In this document: positions 17,700 through 26,238 of the stretch, one piece after another
Layout: every line of letters begins with the position of its first letter
Numbering within the stretch: position 1 is the stretch's first letter
From: Desulfatitalea sp. UBA4791
Lineage (GTDB): Bacteria; Desulfobacterota; Desulfobacteria; Desulfobacterales; Desulfosarcinaceae
DNA length: 64,000 nucleotides
Reading direction: 5' to 3'
NCBI GenBank assembly: GCA_002402905.1
Contig: DHGT01000015.1
Span: 1 to 64,000 of the forward strand
Translations under genes and position numbers: made by a program
The notes under the pieces: generated by a model
Databases searched by the model: none
Seen by the model: only the letters and a program-made list of their open reading frames with translations
Told to the model about the DNA's origin: nothing

Positions 17700-19381
17700 T
17701 CGCTCCCCTTCTCGTTAAAGGTAAAATGAAAGGTGGTTCCCTTGCCCAACTCGGAGGTCAGCCGGATGATGCCACCGTGGTGTTCGACAATGCGCTTGAC
17801 AATGGCCAGGCCGATGCCGGTGCCTTCGCCGGCCTGCTTTGCGGCTGGCAACCGCTCGAATATTTGAAATATCTTATCATAATATTTCTGGTCGATGCCG
17901 ATACCGTTGTCGCGCACCCAAAACACGTTTCGCCCGTTTTGTTCCGTGCACCCGATGTCGATGCGCGGTTCAGGGTTGTCCCTGCCGATATACTTGATGG
18001 CGTTCGACAGAAGGTTATATGCCACTTGTTCGACTCGCTTTCGATCCGCGTGAACATCGGGTAGTCCCTGCTGCACGGTGACGATGACGCCGCGTGCTTC
18101 TATCTGGGTTCGCAACGTGGCAATCGCATCGCTGACGGCCAGCGACATGGAAAATGTCGTTTTGGGCGACTCCAATCGCCCGATACGGGAATAGTTGAGC
18201 AATTCACTGATGAGCTGCTCCATCTTGTGTGCGGCATTGCTCATGTGGGTCAGGTACTGGTCGCTCACTTCGGATATCGATGCACTGAAGTCTTCACGCA
18301 GTGCGCCGATGAATCCGTCGATGGTCACAATGGGCGTCTTCAGGTCGTGGGAAACCGTGTACACGAAAGACTCCAACTCCGCATTTTTGGATGTGAGCTC
18401 CTCCAGCAGCGCTTGCAGTTTTTGTTCGTTTTCCCGCAAAGCGGCCTGGGCGTCTTTGCGCTCGTTCACCTCGACGATGGCCTGGTCGCGGGATATCTTG
18501 TACATGTCGATACGCTGGATCAGAAGATGCAGGAGCAGGGAAAGCGCGGCGGCCAGTGTCAGGCCGAAAGCCAGGAAGCCGACATTCATATCCAACGCAT
18601 TCGAGAGTGCGGCCTGGTTCAGGGTCAGCTGGACGGTCCATGTTTTTGAACCGAAACGCAGCTCCCGAGCCGCCTGTGGGACTGCAGAGGGTTCCTGAGT
18701 CGGCATTTCCCTCTGAATTTCGCCGGGGCTGCCGTGCTGGAAAATAATCCGGGCTTGTTCGGATACGCTCACATGAAAATCATTCAAGACCTCTTTGGTC
18801 AGGCTGAGCATCATAATCTTGCCGACTGAAAAAAAACCGCCCAAATAACCTTGGAACTCGACTTTCGTCCTCAAAACACGCACAGCAGAGAAGCCGTCGG
18901 GGTCGTGTTGCAGGGGAGCACAAGGTGTCATCACCAGATCGGTTTCGACGCCACCCTTTTCACCCGTCGTCCCGTTTCCCGAAGAGATGTGCCGTGTCAC
19001 CCAGTCCACATCTATGGCGGCCAAATCGACATCTTCGGGGAACACCCATCGGATGGCTCCCGACGGATCGATCCAGAAAATAGTCGCATACCCTGGATAG
19101 CTTTTGTGCAGGGCTGCAGCGAATCCCTGAAAACGATGCCGGCTGAAATCGGGTGGATCTCTTTCCACCCACCTGGCGGCCATCAATTCGAGGGAGGCGA
19201 GGCGCGCCTGCATAAGACCTTCGACGCGAATGCGCACCTGTTCGATCGAGGTTTCGATATAGCGCAACACCAACTCGCGGTCATGGATGTTCTGTTGTCG
19301 CCAAAGCAGAAAGGCCACCGCAGCCAATACTGCAAAGGCCGTGGCAGGAATCCAGATTTTGTGACGCAACATAGATGGCAT
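17696..19381 (-). CDS. Membrane sensor histidine kinase with CHASE-like periplasmic domain
   Basis: 561 residues. TM1 at about 9-27 and TM2 at about 270-295 enclose a periplasmic domain of CHASE type (segments ATIFWIDPSGAIRWVFP and ERDPPDFSRHRF). HisKA has the phospho-His in YTVSHDLKTPIVTIDG near residue 351; HATPase_c has the N box NAIKYIG, VRDNGIGID and TGIGLAIVKRIVEHH. It should phosphorylate the receiver encoded directly downstream. The ligand is unknown. The start is the first ATG; no strong ribosome-binding site is visible, so it may begin at the second Met (residue 4). Confidence 0.88.
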   Translation of the reverse strand: MPSMLRHKIWIPATAFAVLAAVAFLLWRQQNIHDRELVLRYIETSIEQVRIRVEGLMQARLASLELMAARWVERDPPDFSRHRFQGFAAALHKSYPGYATIFWIDPSGAIRWVFPEDVDLAAIDVDWVTRHISSGNGTTGEKGGVETDLVMTPCAPLQHDPDGFSAVRVLRTKVEFQGYLGGFFSVGKIMMLSLTKEVLNDFHVSVSEQARIIFQHGSPGEIQREMPTQEPSAVPQAARELRFGSKTWTVQLTLNQAALSNALDMNVGFLAFGLTLAAALSLLLHLLIQRIDMYKISRDQAIVEVNERKDAQAALRENEQKLQALLEELTSKNAELESFVYTVSHDLKTPIVTIDGFIGALREDFSASISEVSDQYLTHMSNAAHKMEQLISELLNYSRIGRLESPKTTFSMSLAVSDAIATLRTQIEARGVIVTVQQGLPDVHADRKRVEQVAYNLLSNAIKYIGRDNPEPRIDIGCTEQNGRNVFWVRDNGIGIDQKYYDKIFQIFERLPAAKQAGEGTGIGLAIVKRIVEHHGGIIRLTSELGKGTTFHFTFNEKGSE

Positions 19382-19536
19382 GGCAAACCAGACTTACGGG
19401 ACCGGGCCGTACAATGAAGACGGAACAGTGTTTTTAATTCTCCCGCAACGTTAGTCAAAATTGTACTAAATTTTTTCATTTACTCATAAAATGCCAATGG
19501 CATCAATGCTTATAAGCGCCCAAAAATTCCGCAAAG

Positions 19537-19556
19537 ATTGGGTATATATACCCAAT
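19537..19556. promoter_or_regulatory. Perfect 20-bp palindrome (box C) in the response-regulator promoter
   Basis: ATTGGGTATATATACCCAAT is an exact palindrome with the same 7-4-7 core (TTGGGTA-TATA-TACCCAA) as boxes A, B and D. Two more half-sites in direct orientation follow, TACCCGA (19579-19585) and TACCTAA (19591-19597). It lies between the divergent kinase (19381, minus) and the LuxR-type regulator (19671, plus) and is well placed for control of one or both. Confidence 0.6.
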
Positions 19557-19670
19557 CCCCGGGAAGTGACCGAAGATTTACCCGAGGATTTACCTAAAAA
19601 TCTAATGGATTGACAAAACAGCGGAAATATTCAATCGTCACAAGAGCGCCGCAGAACGGAGAAAAACGCG

Positions 19671-20324
19671 ATGAATTCATATCAAATCATTCTGGCCGAC
19701 GATCATGTATTGATGCGCGAAGGCATCAGAAATTTAATCGACAATGTCGATGACCTGAAGGTGATCGCCGAAACGGGAGATGGGACTGAGCTTATGACTT
19801 TGTTAAAAAAAAATTCTCCCGACATGGTCATCCTCGACATTTCCATGCCGGGTTTGAGAGGTATCGAAGCGGCGGGTGAAATTCGGTCCCTCTATCCGAA
19901 GGTGAGCGTCCTGATACTGAGCATGCATAAGCGGCAGGAGTTTCTCTCCATGGCGCTGGCGGCCGGCGCCAGCGGTTACGTATTGAAAGAGGATTCCAGC
20001 GAAGAACTGCTCCACGCCATATCTCAGGTGCGCCATGGCCGTACCTACCTGTCGGCCAAACTCGCCGCCCTCTATTCCAACGACATCATCGGTATCTGCA
20101 GGGGAAACCACAAACACCCTTCGGATCCCTTGACGCACCGGGAACGTGAAATCCTCAAATTGATCGCCGAGGGGCATACCGATCGACAGATCAGCGACAT
20201 GCTGTTCATCAGCTTCCGAACCGTCCAGCGGCACCGCTTCAATATCCGTGAAAAGCTCAATCTGAAAAGCACGGCGGACCTCGTCAAGTATGCCATCGCA
20301 CGCGGATACATCAGCGGCGAGTAA
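19671..20324 (+). CDS. NarL/FixJ-type response regulator with LuxR helix-turn-helix
   Basis: 217 residues. Receiver at about 3-120 (IILADDHVLMREG, phospho-Asp in MVILDISMPGLRG, Lys in YVLKEDS); LuxR-type DNA-binding domain at about 150-215 (LTHREREILKLIAEG, ISDMLFISFRTVQRHRFNI). It is the only DNA-binding regulator in the cluster and so the best candidate to bind the ATGGGTA-N4-TRCCYAT boxes, one of which (box C plus two half-sites) lies in its own upstream region, implying autoregulation. Likely kinases are the HisKA_3 hybrid kinase at 14226 or the kinase at 17696. Confidence 0.92.
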   Translation: MNSYQIILADDHVLMREGIRNLIDNVDDLKVIAETGDGTELMTLLKKNSPDMVILDISMPGLRGIEAAGEIRSLYPKVSVLILSMHKRQEFLSMALAAGASGYVLKEDSSEELLHAISQVRHGRTYLSAKLAALYSNDIIGICRGNHKHPSDPLTHREREILKLIAEGHTDRQISDMLFISFRTVQRHRFNIREKLNLKSTADLVKYAIARGYISGE

Positions 20325-20355
20325 CATGGCGTGCCCCCCTTCCCTTCCGCACCGG

Positions 20356-20373
20356 ATGGGTATTTCTGCCTAT
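20356..20373. promoter_or_regulatory. Inverted-repeat box D upstream of the PilZ gene
   Basis: ATGGGTA-TTTC-TGCCTAT, same 7-4-7 geometry as boxes A-C, about 180 bp upstream of the PilZ start and just past the regulator stop. It would bring the PilZ gene into the same regulon. Confidence 0.5.
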
Positions 20374-20550
20374 TTGCCGAGCGACAATTGGGCCATAGTG
20401 CCGATTGCAAGGTGCACGCGGTAAGCGGTATGAAACATTCAACATATATGCGATAGCTCAAGTTCCCAAAGGATGGCGGCAACGATAGCTCTTAATCTTG
20501 GCTTACCGTTGATACTGATATGCAAACAACGGAGAAGAGGAGACCCCATC

Positions 20551-20871
20551 ATGGAAAAGAGAACATTACCACGTACGCATACGAAAATACCGGTGGCGTG
20601 TTGCTGTTTTACTATCTCAGAAGGGGCCAACTTCTTTAATGGCACCATGCTGAACTGCTCTCCGGGTGGGACCTATATCGAATTGGAACGGCCCTACCAG
20701 GAGGGTACGATTCTGATGATCAAGGCAAACGAAAACCTGGACGGCCCTTCGCCTGCCCACACCGTGGAAGGGGTTCGAACCATTTCACTGGCCGAAGTCA
20801 AGTGGTCCAGGACACTTGAAAAGGAAGAGACATCCCAGTACGGGCTCGGGTTGAAGTACTACAATCTGTAA
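20551..20871 (+). CDS. PilZ-domain protein (probable c-di-GMP receptor)
   Basis: 106 residues from ATG 20551 with GAAGAGGAGA upstream. The N-terminal arginine motif RxxxR is RTLPR (residues 4-8) and the second PilZ motif is NCSPGG (N/DxSxxG) near residue 36, so both c-di-GMP-binding elements are present. The body is a single beta-barrel domain without output module. Located directly after the two-component cluster and behind box D; it may report c-di-GMP to an unknown partner. Confidence 0.8.
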   Translation: MEKRTLPRTHTKIPVACCCFTISEGANFFNGTMLNCSPGGTYIELERPYQEGTILMIKANENLDGPSPAHTVEGVRTISLAEVKWSRTLEKEETSQYGLGLKYYNL

Positions 20872-20873
20872 CC

Positions 20874-22280
20874 TCAACAATAGCTGCTGCCGTCCCAACA
20901 ATGGGTGCACAGGCGCTCCTTGGGCAGACCGATGGCAGCCACCAGGTCTTCAAGACGTTGATATTTCAGCGAGCTCAGTCGCAATCCACCGCGGATCTGC
21001 TCGATCATTTCCATGTTTTTGGGAGATCCGCACCGGGCATAGGCTTCTAAATTTCTATTCTCGTCGCCCCCCTCCAGTTGCTGAATGATCTTGCGCCCGG
21101 CCAGATCGAGGTTCGATCGGGAGGTGGAAAAGTTGAGAAACTCACAGGGAAAAATCAGCGTCGGACAGGCGGGCCGCACGTGCACTTCGCGGGCGCCGTA
21201 GTCGAAAAGAATCTGGATGTTATCTTTGAGCTGGGTACCGCGCACGATGGAATCCTCGCAAAACAGCAGGCGCCGGCCCTGGATGAGCCTTTTCACCGGG
21301 ATCAGCTTCATCTTGGCCACCAGATCCCTCATCGTTTGGTTGTGGGGCATGAAGCTGCGCGGCCAGGTGGGGGTGTACTTGACGAACGGCCGGCTGTAGG
21401 GAATCTTGCGCTCGTTGGCATAGCCGATGGCGTGACCGATACCCGAATCGGGAATGCCGGCCACCATGTCCACCTCGACATTGTCGTTGCGCGCCAGGGC
21501 CGCGCCGCAATTGTAGCGGACATGCTCCACATTGATCCCCTCGTACTCCGATGCCGGGTATCCATAATAGACCCAGAGGAACGAACAAATCTGCATGCGG
21601 TCGCCCGGCGGCACCCGCTGTTCCCAGCCATCGGCCGTCAAAAGGGCCACCTCGCCGGGTCCGAGGAAATGGTCCACCTCGAAACCAAGGTTGGGCAGCG
21701 CACAGGTTTCACAGGTCACCGCCACGGCATCATCGCGCCGGCCGATCACAAGCGCCGTGCGGCCCAGACGGTCACGGGCGGCATACACCCCCTTTTCGGT
21801 CAACAGCAGCAGCGAGCATGACCCCTGGATGGCTTCCTGGGCGGCTCGGATCCCGGCCTCGAAGCTCTCCTCCTGGCAGATCAACATGGCGACGATCTCG
21901 GTGGGATTCGGGGTGCCGCCGATGGTGTCCGAAAAATAGCTCCGGCGCGCAAATGCTCTGCGGACCAACTCGTCCATGTTGTTGATGCGCCCCACCGTCA
22001 CGATGCCGAAAGATCCCAGGTGGCTGCCGATGATCAGCGGCTGGGGATCGGTGTCGCTGATGACGCCGATGCCCTTGCGGCCGTGGAACCGGTTCAGTTC
22101 AGGCTCGAACTTGGTCCGGAAATAGCTGTTTTCAATGTTATGAATGGATCGAAAAATACCGTTGGCGTTGCGCACGGCCATGCCGCCGCGCCGGGTTCCC
22201 AGGTGGGAGTGGTAATCCGTGCCGTAATAAAGGTCAGATACGCAATCCGTTGCCGATGCAATCCCAAATAATCCGCCCAT
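20874..22280 (-). CDS. PurF-like amidophosphoribosyltransferase homologue lacking the N-terminal catalytic Cys
   Basis: 468 residues. The N-terminus reads MGGLFGIAS, so the Cys2 nucleophile of true PurF (MCG) is Gly; the start is supported by AGGGGAA 7 nt upstream. The glutaminase-like half keeps GTDYHSHLGTRRGGMAV and SHLGSFGIVTVG. The phosphoribosyltransferase half keeps the PRPP loop FCEDSIVRGTQL. The C-terminal CTHC motif and Cys near 380 resemble the Fe-S ligands of Bacillus-type PurF. I recall Cys-less homologues of this kind in Clostridia and Bacteroidetes. It could use free ammonia or another amine; function open. Lies 42 bp after carB in the same direction. Confidence 0.8.
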   Translation of the reverse strand: MGGLFGIASATDCVSDLYYGTDYHSHLGTRRGGMAVRNANGIFRSIHNIENSYFRTKFEPELNRFHGRKGIGVISDTDPQPLIIGSHLGSFGIVTVGRINNMDELVRRAFARRSYFSDTIGGTPNPTEIVAMLICQEESFEAGIRAAQEAIQGSCSLLLLTEKGVYAARDRLGRTALVIGRRDDAVAVTCETCALPNLGFEVDHFLGPGEVALLTADGWEQRVPPGDRMQICSFLWVYYGYPASEYEGINVEHVRYNCGAALARNDNVEVDMVAGIPDSGIGHAIGYANERKIPYSRPFVKYTPTWPRSFMPHNQTMRDLVAKMKLIPVKRLIQGRRLLFCEDSIVRGTQLKDNIQILFDYGAREVHVRPACPTLIFPCEFLNFSTSRSNLDLAGRKIIQQLEGGDENRNLEAYARCGSPKNMEMIEQIRGGLRLSSLKYQRLEDLVAAIGLPKERLCTHCWDGSSYC

Positions 22281-22322
22281 GCCGCAATTCCCCTGTCGTT
22301 TTGCTCTATCCTGACGTCTATC

Positions 22323-25300
22323 CTACCCGATTTCTGCGTGATACCGCTGCAGCGACCGCACTTCCGGCACCCCTTCGCGGCGCGCGGCGATACCTTTGGC
22401 GGCGGCGATGGCCGCGGCCGTCGTCGTGATGTAGGGCACCTTGTACCGGATGGCGGTCTTACGGATGTTGGAGCTGTCGGCCGAACCTTTTTTGCCTGAT
22501 GGCGTATTGACCACCAGATGGATCTGGCCGCTCTTGATGGCATCCACCAGGTTGGGCCGTCCGAGATCGAGCTTGGAAATGGGAACCGTCTCGATCCCTT
22601 TTTCCATCAGGAATCGATGGGTGCCCTCGGTGGCCATGATCGTGAATCCCAGCTCGCGGAACCGCCGCACCGGTTCGATGGCCGCCGATTTGTCGCGATC
22701 GGCCACCGTGAAAAGCACCGTCCCTTCCAGGGGCAGACGCGACTGGGTGGCCTCCTGGGCCTTGAAAAAGGCGCCGCCGAACGTATGGGCCATTCCCAGC
22801 ACCTCGCCGGTTGAGCGCATTTCCGGTCCCAGTACCGGATCGACTTCCGGGAACATGTTGAACGGGAAGACCGCCTCCTTGAGACCGAAATAGGGAATCT
22901 GGCGTTCCCGCAAGTTCAGATCGGCCACGCGCTTGCCCAGAATCACCTGGGTGGCCAGCCGCGCCATGGAGAGACCGCACACCTTGGAAACGATGGGCAC
23001 GGTGCGTGAGGCGCGCGGATTGGCCTCGAGCACGTACACCGTGTCCTCGTAAATGGCGTACTGGATATTCATCAGGCCGACCACCTTCAGCTCGATGGCG
23101 ATGCGGCGGGTGTACTCTCGAATCGTGTCCAGGTGCCGTGGGGCCAGGCTGATGGGCGGGATGACGCAGGCCGAGTCGCCCGAATGGATGCCGGCCAGCT
23201 CGATGTGCTCCATCACCGCTGGAACGAAGGCATCCGTGCCGTCGGCAATGGCGTCGGCCTCGGCCTCGATGGCGTTGTCCAGGAACTTGTCGATCAGCAC
23301 CGGCTGCTCCGGAGTCACCTCCTCCACGGCCACACTCAAATAGCGCTTGAGCATCTGATCGTCGTGCACGATCTCCATGCCGCGTCCGCCGAGCACATAG
23401 GAGGGCCGCACCATCAGCGGATAGCCGATGCGGTTGGCGATCTCCAGCGCCTCGTCATAGCTGGCGGCCATGCCCGAGGTCGGCATGGGAATGCCCAGGC
23501 CGTGCATGATGCGGCCGAAACGGGCCCTGTCCTCGGCCAGATCGATGGTTTCCGGCGAGGTGCCCAGAATGTTGACGCCGGCTTCTGAGAGCTGCCGGGC
23601 GATATTCAACGGCGTCTGGCCGCCGAACTGCACGATGACGCCCTCGGGCTTCTCCTTCTCATAAATACTGAGCACATCCTCAACCGTCAGCGGTTCGAAG
23701 TAGAGCTTGTCCGAGGTGTCGTAATCGGTGGAGACGGTCTCCGGGTTGCAATTGACCATGATCGATTCCAGGCCGGCCTCTCGGATGGCCATGGCGGCAT
23801 GGACACAGCAGTAATCGAATTCGATGCCCTGGCCGATGCGGTTGGGTCCGCCGCCCAGCACCATGATCTTGCAGCGGTCGCTCACCGGCACCTGGTCGGT
23901 ACCATTATAAGTCGAATAGTAATAGGCGGCATTCTCCACACCGCTCACCGGTACCGCGTCCCAGACCTGGGCCATCCCCATGGCCAAACGCTGCTGCCGG
24001 ATCTTTTCCTCGGGAACCCCCAGCAGGCGTGCCAGGTAGCGGTCGGCGAAACCGTCTCTCTTGGCCCGGGCCAGCAAGTCGTCGGGCAAGGTGTTGCCCT
24101 TGAATGCCAGGAGCTCCTCCTCCAGGTCGACCAGCTCCTTCATCTGCCGGATGAACCAGGGTTTGATGTGGGTCAACTCATAGAGGGCATCGATGTCGGC
24201 GCCCTTGCGCAAGGCTTCGTACATGAGGAACTGACGCTCGCTGGTGGCTGTGGTCAGCCGTCCGAGGAGGGTTTCCAAAGGGAGCTCGTGGAAGTTCTTG
24301 GCAAAACCCAATCCGTAACGGTTGATCTCGAGGCTTCGGATCGCCTTCTGAAATGCCTCTTTGTAATTCTTGCCGATGCTCATCACCTCGCCCACGGCCC
24401 GCATCTGAGTGCCGAGCTGGTCCTTGATGCCGGCGAATTTCTCAAAGGCCCAGCGGGCGAATTTGACCACCACGTAGTCGCCGGACGGGGTGTACTTTTC
24501 CAGGGTCCCATCACGCCAATAAGGAATCTCGTCCATGGTCAGCCCGCCGGCCAGCAGCGACGAGACGCGGGCGATGGGAAAACCGGTGGCCTTGGAAGCC
24601 AGGGCCGACGAACGCGAGGTGCGCGGATTGATCTCGATGACGACCACCCGATCGGTCTTGGGATCGTGGGCGAACTGGACGTTGGTACCGCCGATCACCT
24701 CGATGGCCTCGACGATGGCGTAGGAATAGTCCTGAAGCCTTTTCTGCAGCTCGGGAGAGATGGTCAGCATGGGGGCCGTGCAGTAGCTGTCTCCCGTATG
24801 CACGCCCATGGCATCCACGTTCTCGATGAAGCAGACGGTGATCATCTGATTCTTGGCGTCGCGCACCACCTCCAGTTCCAGCTCCTCCCAGCCGAGCACC
24901 GACTCCTCGACCAGGACCTGGTTGATGAGGCTGGCCGCCAACCCCCGGTTGACGATGGTTTGCAACTCTTCCAGGTTGTAGACCAGGCCGCCGCCGGTCC
25001 CACCCATGGTGTAAGCCGGACGGATGACCACCGGATAGCCCAGCTCGGCGGCCACCTTTTCGGCATCTTCCAGAGTATTGACCGCCCGGCTGCGCGGCAT
25101 GTCGATGCCCAAACGCTCCATGGTCGCCTTGAAAGCCGTGCGGTCCTCGCCGCGTTCGATGGCGTCGATGTTGACGCCGATAATCCGCACGCCATATTTT
25201 TCCAGAATACCCAATCGTTGCAGTTCGCTGGAGAGATTGAGGGCTGACTGGCCGCCTAAATTGGGCAGGAGGGCATCGGGTTTTTCCTGGGAGATGATCC

Positions 25301-25526
25301 TTTCCAAGGTATCCACATTCAACGGTTCGATATAGGTGACGTCGGCCATGCCTGGATCCGTCATGATCGTGGCCGGGTTGGAATTGACCAGGACGATCTC
25401 ATAGCCCAGGGAACGCAACGCCTTGCAGGCCTGCGTGCCGGAATAGTCGAATTCGCAGGCCTGGCCGATAATAATAGGACCGGAACCGATAATGAGGATC
25501 TTGTGGATATCTTCGCGTTTGGGCAT
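22323..25526 (-). CDS. carB: Carbamoyl-phosphate synthase large subunit
   Basis: 1067 residues, full length. Two homologous ATP-grasp halves: the first starts KILIIGSGPIIIGQACEFDYSG and the second starts with KIMVLGGGPNRIGQGIEFDY near residue 555. The C-terminal MGS-like regulatory domain begins around 930. It makes carbamoyl phosphate for pyrimidines and arginine from glutamine-derived ammonia with CarA, which is not in the window. It heads a two-gene unit with the PurF-like gene, fitting nucleotide synthesis. GGAGC on the minus strand near 25532-25537 is the ribosome-binding site. Confidence 0.97.
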   Translation of the reverse strand: MPKREDIHKILIIGSGPIIIGQACEFDYSGTQACKALRSLGYEIVLVNSNPATIMTDPGMADVTYIEPLNVDTLERIISQEKPDALLPNLGGQSALNLSSELQRLGILEKYGVRIIGVNIDAIERGEDRTAFKATMERLGIDMPRSRAVNTLEDAEKVAAELGYPVVIRPAYTMGGTGGGLVYNLEELQTIVNRGLAASLINQVLVEESVLGWEELELEVVRDAKNQMITVCFIENVDAMGVHTGDSYCTAPMLTISPELQKRLQDYSYAIVEAIEVIGGTNVQFAHDPKTDRVVVIEINPRTSRSSALASKATGFPIARVSSLLAGGLTMDEIPYWRDGTLEKYTPSGDYVVVKFARWAFEKFAGIKDQLGTQMRAVGEVMSIGKNYKEAFQKAIRSLEINRYGLGFAKNFHELPLETLLGRLTTATSERQFLMYEALRKGADIDALYELTHIKPWFIRQMKELVDLEEELLAFKGNTLPDDLLARAKRDGFADRYLARLLGVPEEKIRQQRLAMGMAQVWDAVPVSGVENAAYYYSTYNGTDQVPVSDRCKIMVLGGGPNRIGQGIEFDYCCVHAAMAIREAGLESIMVNCNPETVSTDYDTSDKLYFEPLTVEDVLSIYEKEKPEGVIVQFGGQTPLNIARQLSEAGVNILGTSPETIDLAEDRARFGRIMHGLGIPMPTSGMAASYDEALEIANRIGYPLMVRPSYVLGGRGMEIVHDDQMLKRYLSVAVEEVTPEQPVLIDKFLDNAIEAEADAIADGTDAFVPAVMEHIELAGIHSGDSACVIPPISLAPRHLDTIREYTRRIAIELKVVGLMNIQYAIYEDTVYVLEANPRASRTVPIVSKVCGLSMARLATQVILGKRVADLNLRERQIPYFGLKEAVFPFNMFPEVDPVLGPEMRSTGEVLGMAHTFGGAFFKAQEATQSRLPLEGTVLFTVADRDKSAAIEPVRRFRELGFTIMATEGTHRFLMEKGIETVPISKLDLGRPNLVDAIKSGQIHLVVNTPSGKKGSADSSNIRKTAIRYKVPYITTTAAAIAAAKGIAARREGVPEVRSLQRYHAEIG

Positions 25527-26066
25527 GTGCGCTCCTTCAAAAAGACGTTAAGATAACAGGTCGTACCTGGCGGCCACGTTCAATGCAACTGATGGGGGCT
25601 TGGTAATTTAAGCGGTACTAAAAATCAACCCCTATTCGTCTCCGCTGCCGGCTCGGCCGGCCGACAAACCACCCCCTGTCTGAGGCTATCTTTTCCCGAT
25701 GCATCGTGTGCCCATACCGGTCCTCCATTGGGAGTGCGGTTACGCCATTTGCACTACCGGGTACCATTTTTTTCATCTGTCCAAAAACGGGCGCAATCCG
25801 CCATTTGAGCCCGATGGGCTCATATTGGACGGGCACAAATTGCCGGAAGGCCGTCAGTTTGACGACACCCGCAAAACCGCCCGGATGGTCTTGGCGCGCG
25901 ATTTGAAGATTCGTTTTTGCATGAATATCAGAACGTAATTAACGGCGAAAAAAGCCTGAAAAAAAGCGTACTCTAAATTGGCAAGCATATTGCTTGTACG
26001 ATGGGCGACGGATCCTGAACCATCGGTAATGTATCATCCACCAACGACCTGATAGTTTCGGTTTCC
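25527..26066. other. Gene-poor gap upstream of carB
   Basis: About 540 bp with no supported gene. Short overlapping ORFs exist on both strands (for example plus 25699-25938, 79 codons) but none has a ribosome-binding site or recognisable motif. The segment should contain the carB promoter (minus strand); no clear -35/-10 pair was found. Confidence 0.5.
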
Positions 26067-26173
26067 CAAAAAGAAACCCCGGACCATGCGGCCACATGGT
26101 CCGGGGATCAAACAACGCCATCCAGGAGAGCATGCCCGGTCCTCGCAAGACAGGTATGTCGGCCGGAATGGGT
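26067..26173 (-). ncRNA. Candidate small RNA (~107 nt) with consensus promoter and terminator
   Basis: On the minus strand a near-consensus promoter (26180-26208) is followed after about 70 nt of non-coding sequence by a 12-bp hairpin, CCCCGGACCATG (26077-26088) / CATGGTCCGGGG (26095-26106), and a T-rich tail TTTCTTTTT (26076-26068). No supported ORF or known RNA family was recognised. The RNA carries CTCTCCTGG (complement of 26122-26130), an anti-Shine-Dalgarno-like stretch that also occurs in the 5' arm of the hairpin masking the ribosome-binding site of the divergent gene at 26239. Confidence 0.6.
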
Positions 26174-26179
26174 GGTGAT

Positions 26180-26208
26180 ATCATAGGCCCATTCCAAAAT
26201 CGTGTCAA
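26180..26208 (-). promoter_or_regulatory. Near-consensus sigma70 promoter of the small RNA
   Basis: On the minus strand TTGACA (26208-26203), a 17-nt spacer and TATGAT (26185-26180). One mismatch from consensus in total with ideal spacing; the best promoter seen in the window. Confidence 0.75.
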
Positions 26209-26209
26209 C

Positions 26210-26237
26210 AATCTCTCCTGGTGTGCGAGGAGAGATT
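26210..26237 (+). promoter_or_regulatory. Hairpin sequestering the ribosome-binding site of the surface-protein gene
   Basis: AATCTCTCC (26210-26218) and GGAGAGATT (26229-26237) are perfectly complementary over 9 bp with a 10-nt loop. The 3' arm contains the GGAGAG ribosome-binding site of the ATG at 26239, so the folded leader would block translation. Confidence 0.6.
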
Positions 26238-26238
26238 T

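Noticed and set aside
23799..25247. 482-codon plus-strand frame opposite carB
   Set aside because: Antisense shadow; carB is intact over the full length.
25699..25938. 79-codon plus-strand frame in the carB upstream gap
   Set aside because: No ribosome-binding site, no recognisable motif, overlapping ORFs on the other strand.
26077..26106. Hairpin as a plus-strand terminator or carB-related element
   Set aside because: The T-run is only on the minus-strand side, and carB is transcribed away from it; it fits the small RNA.
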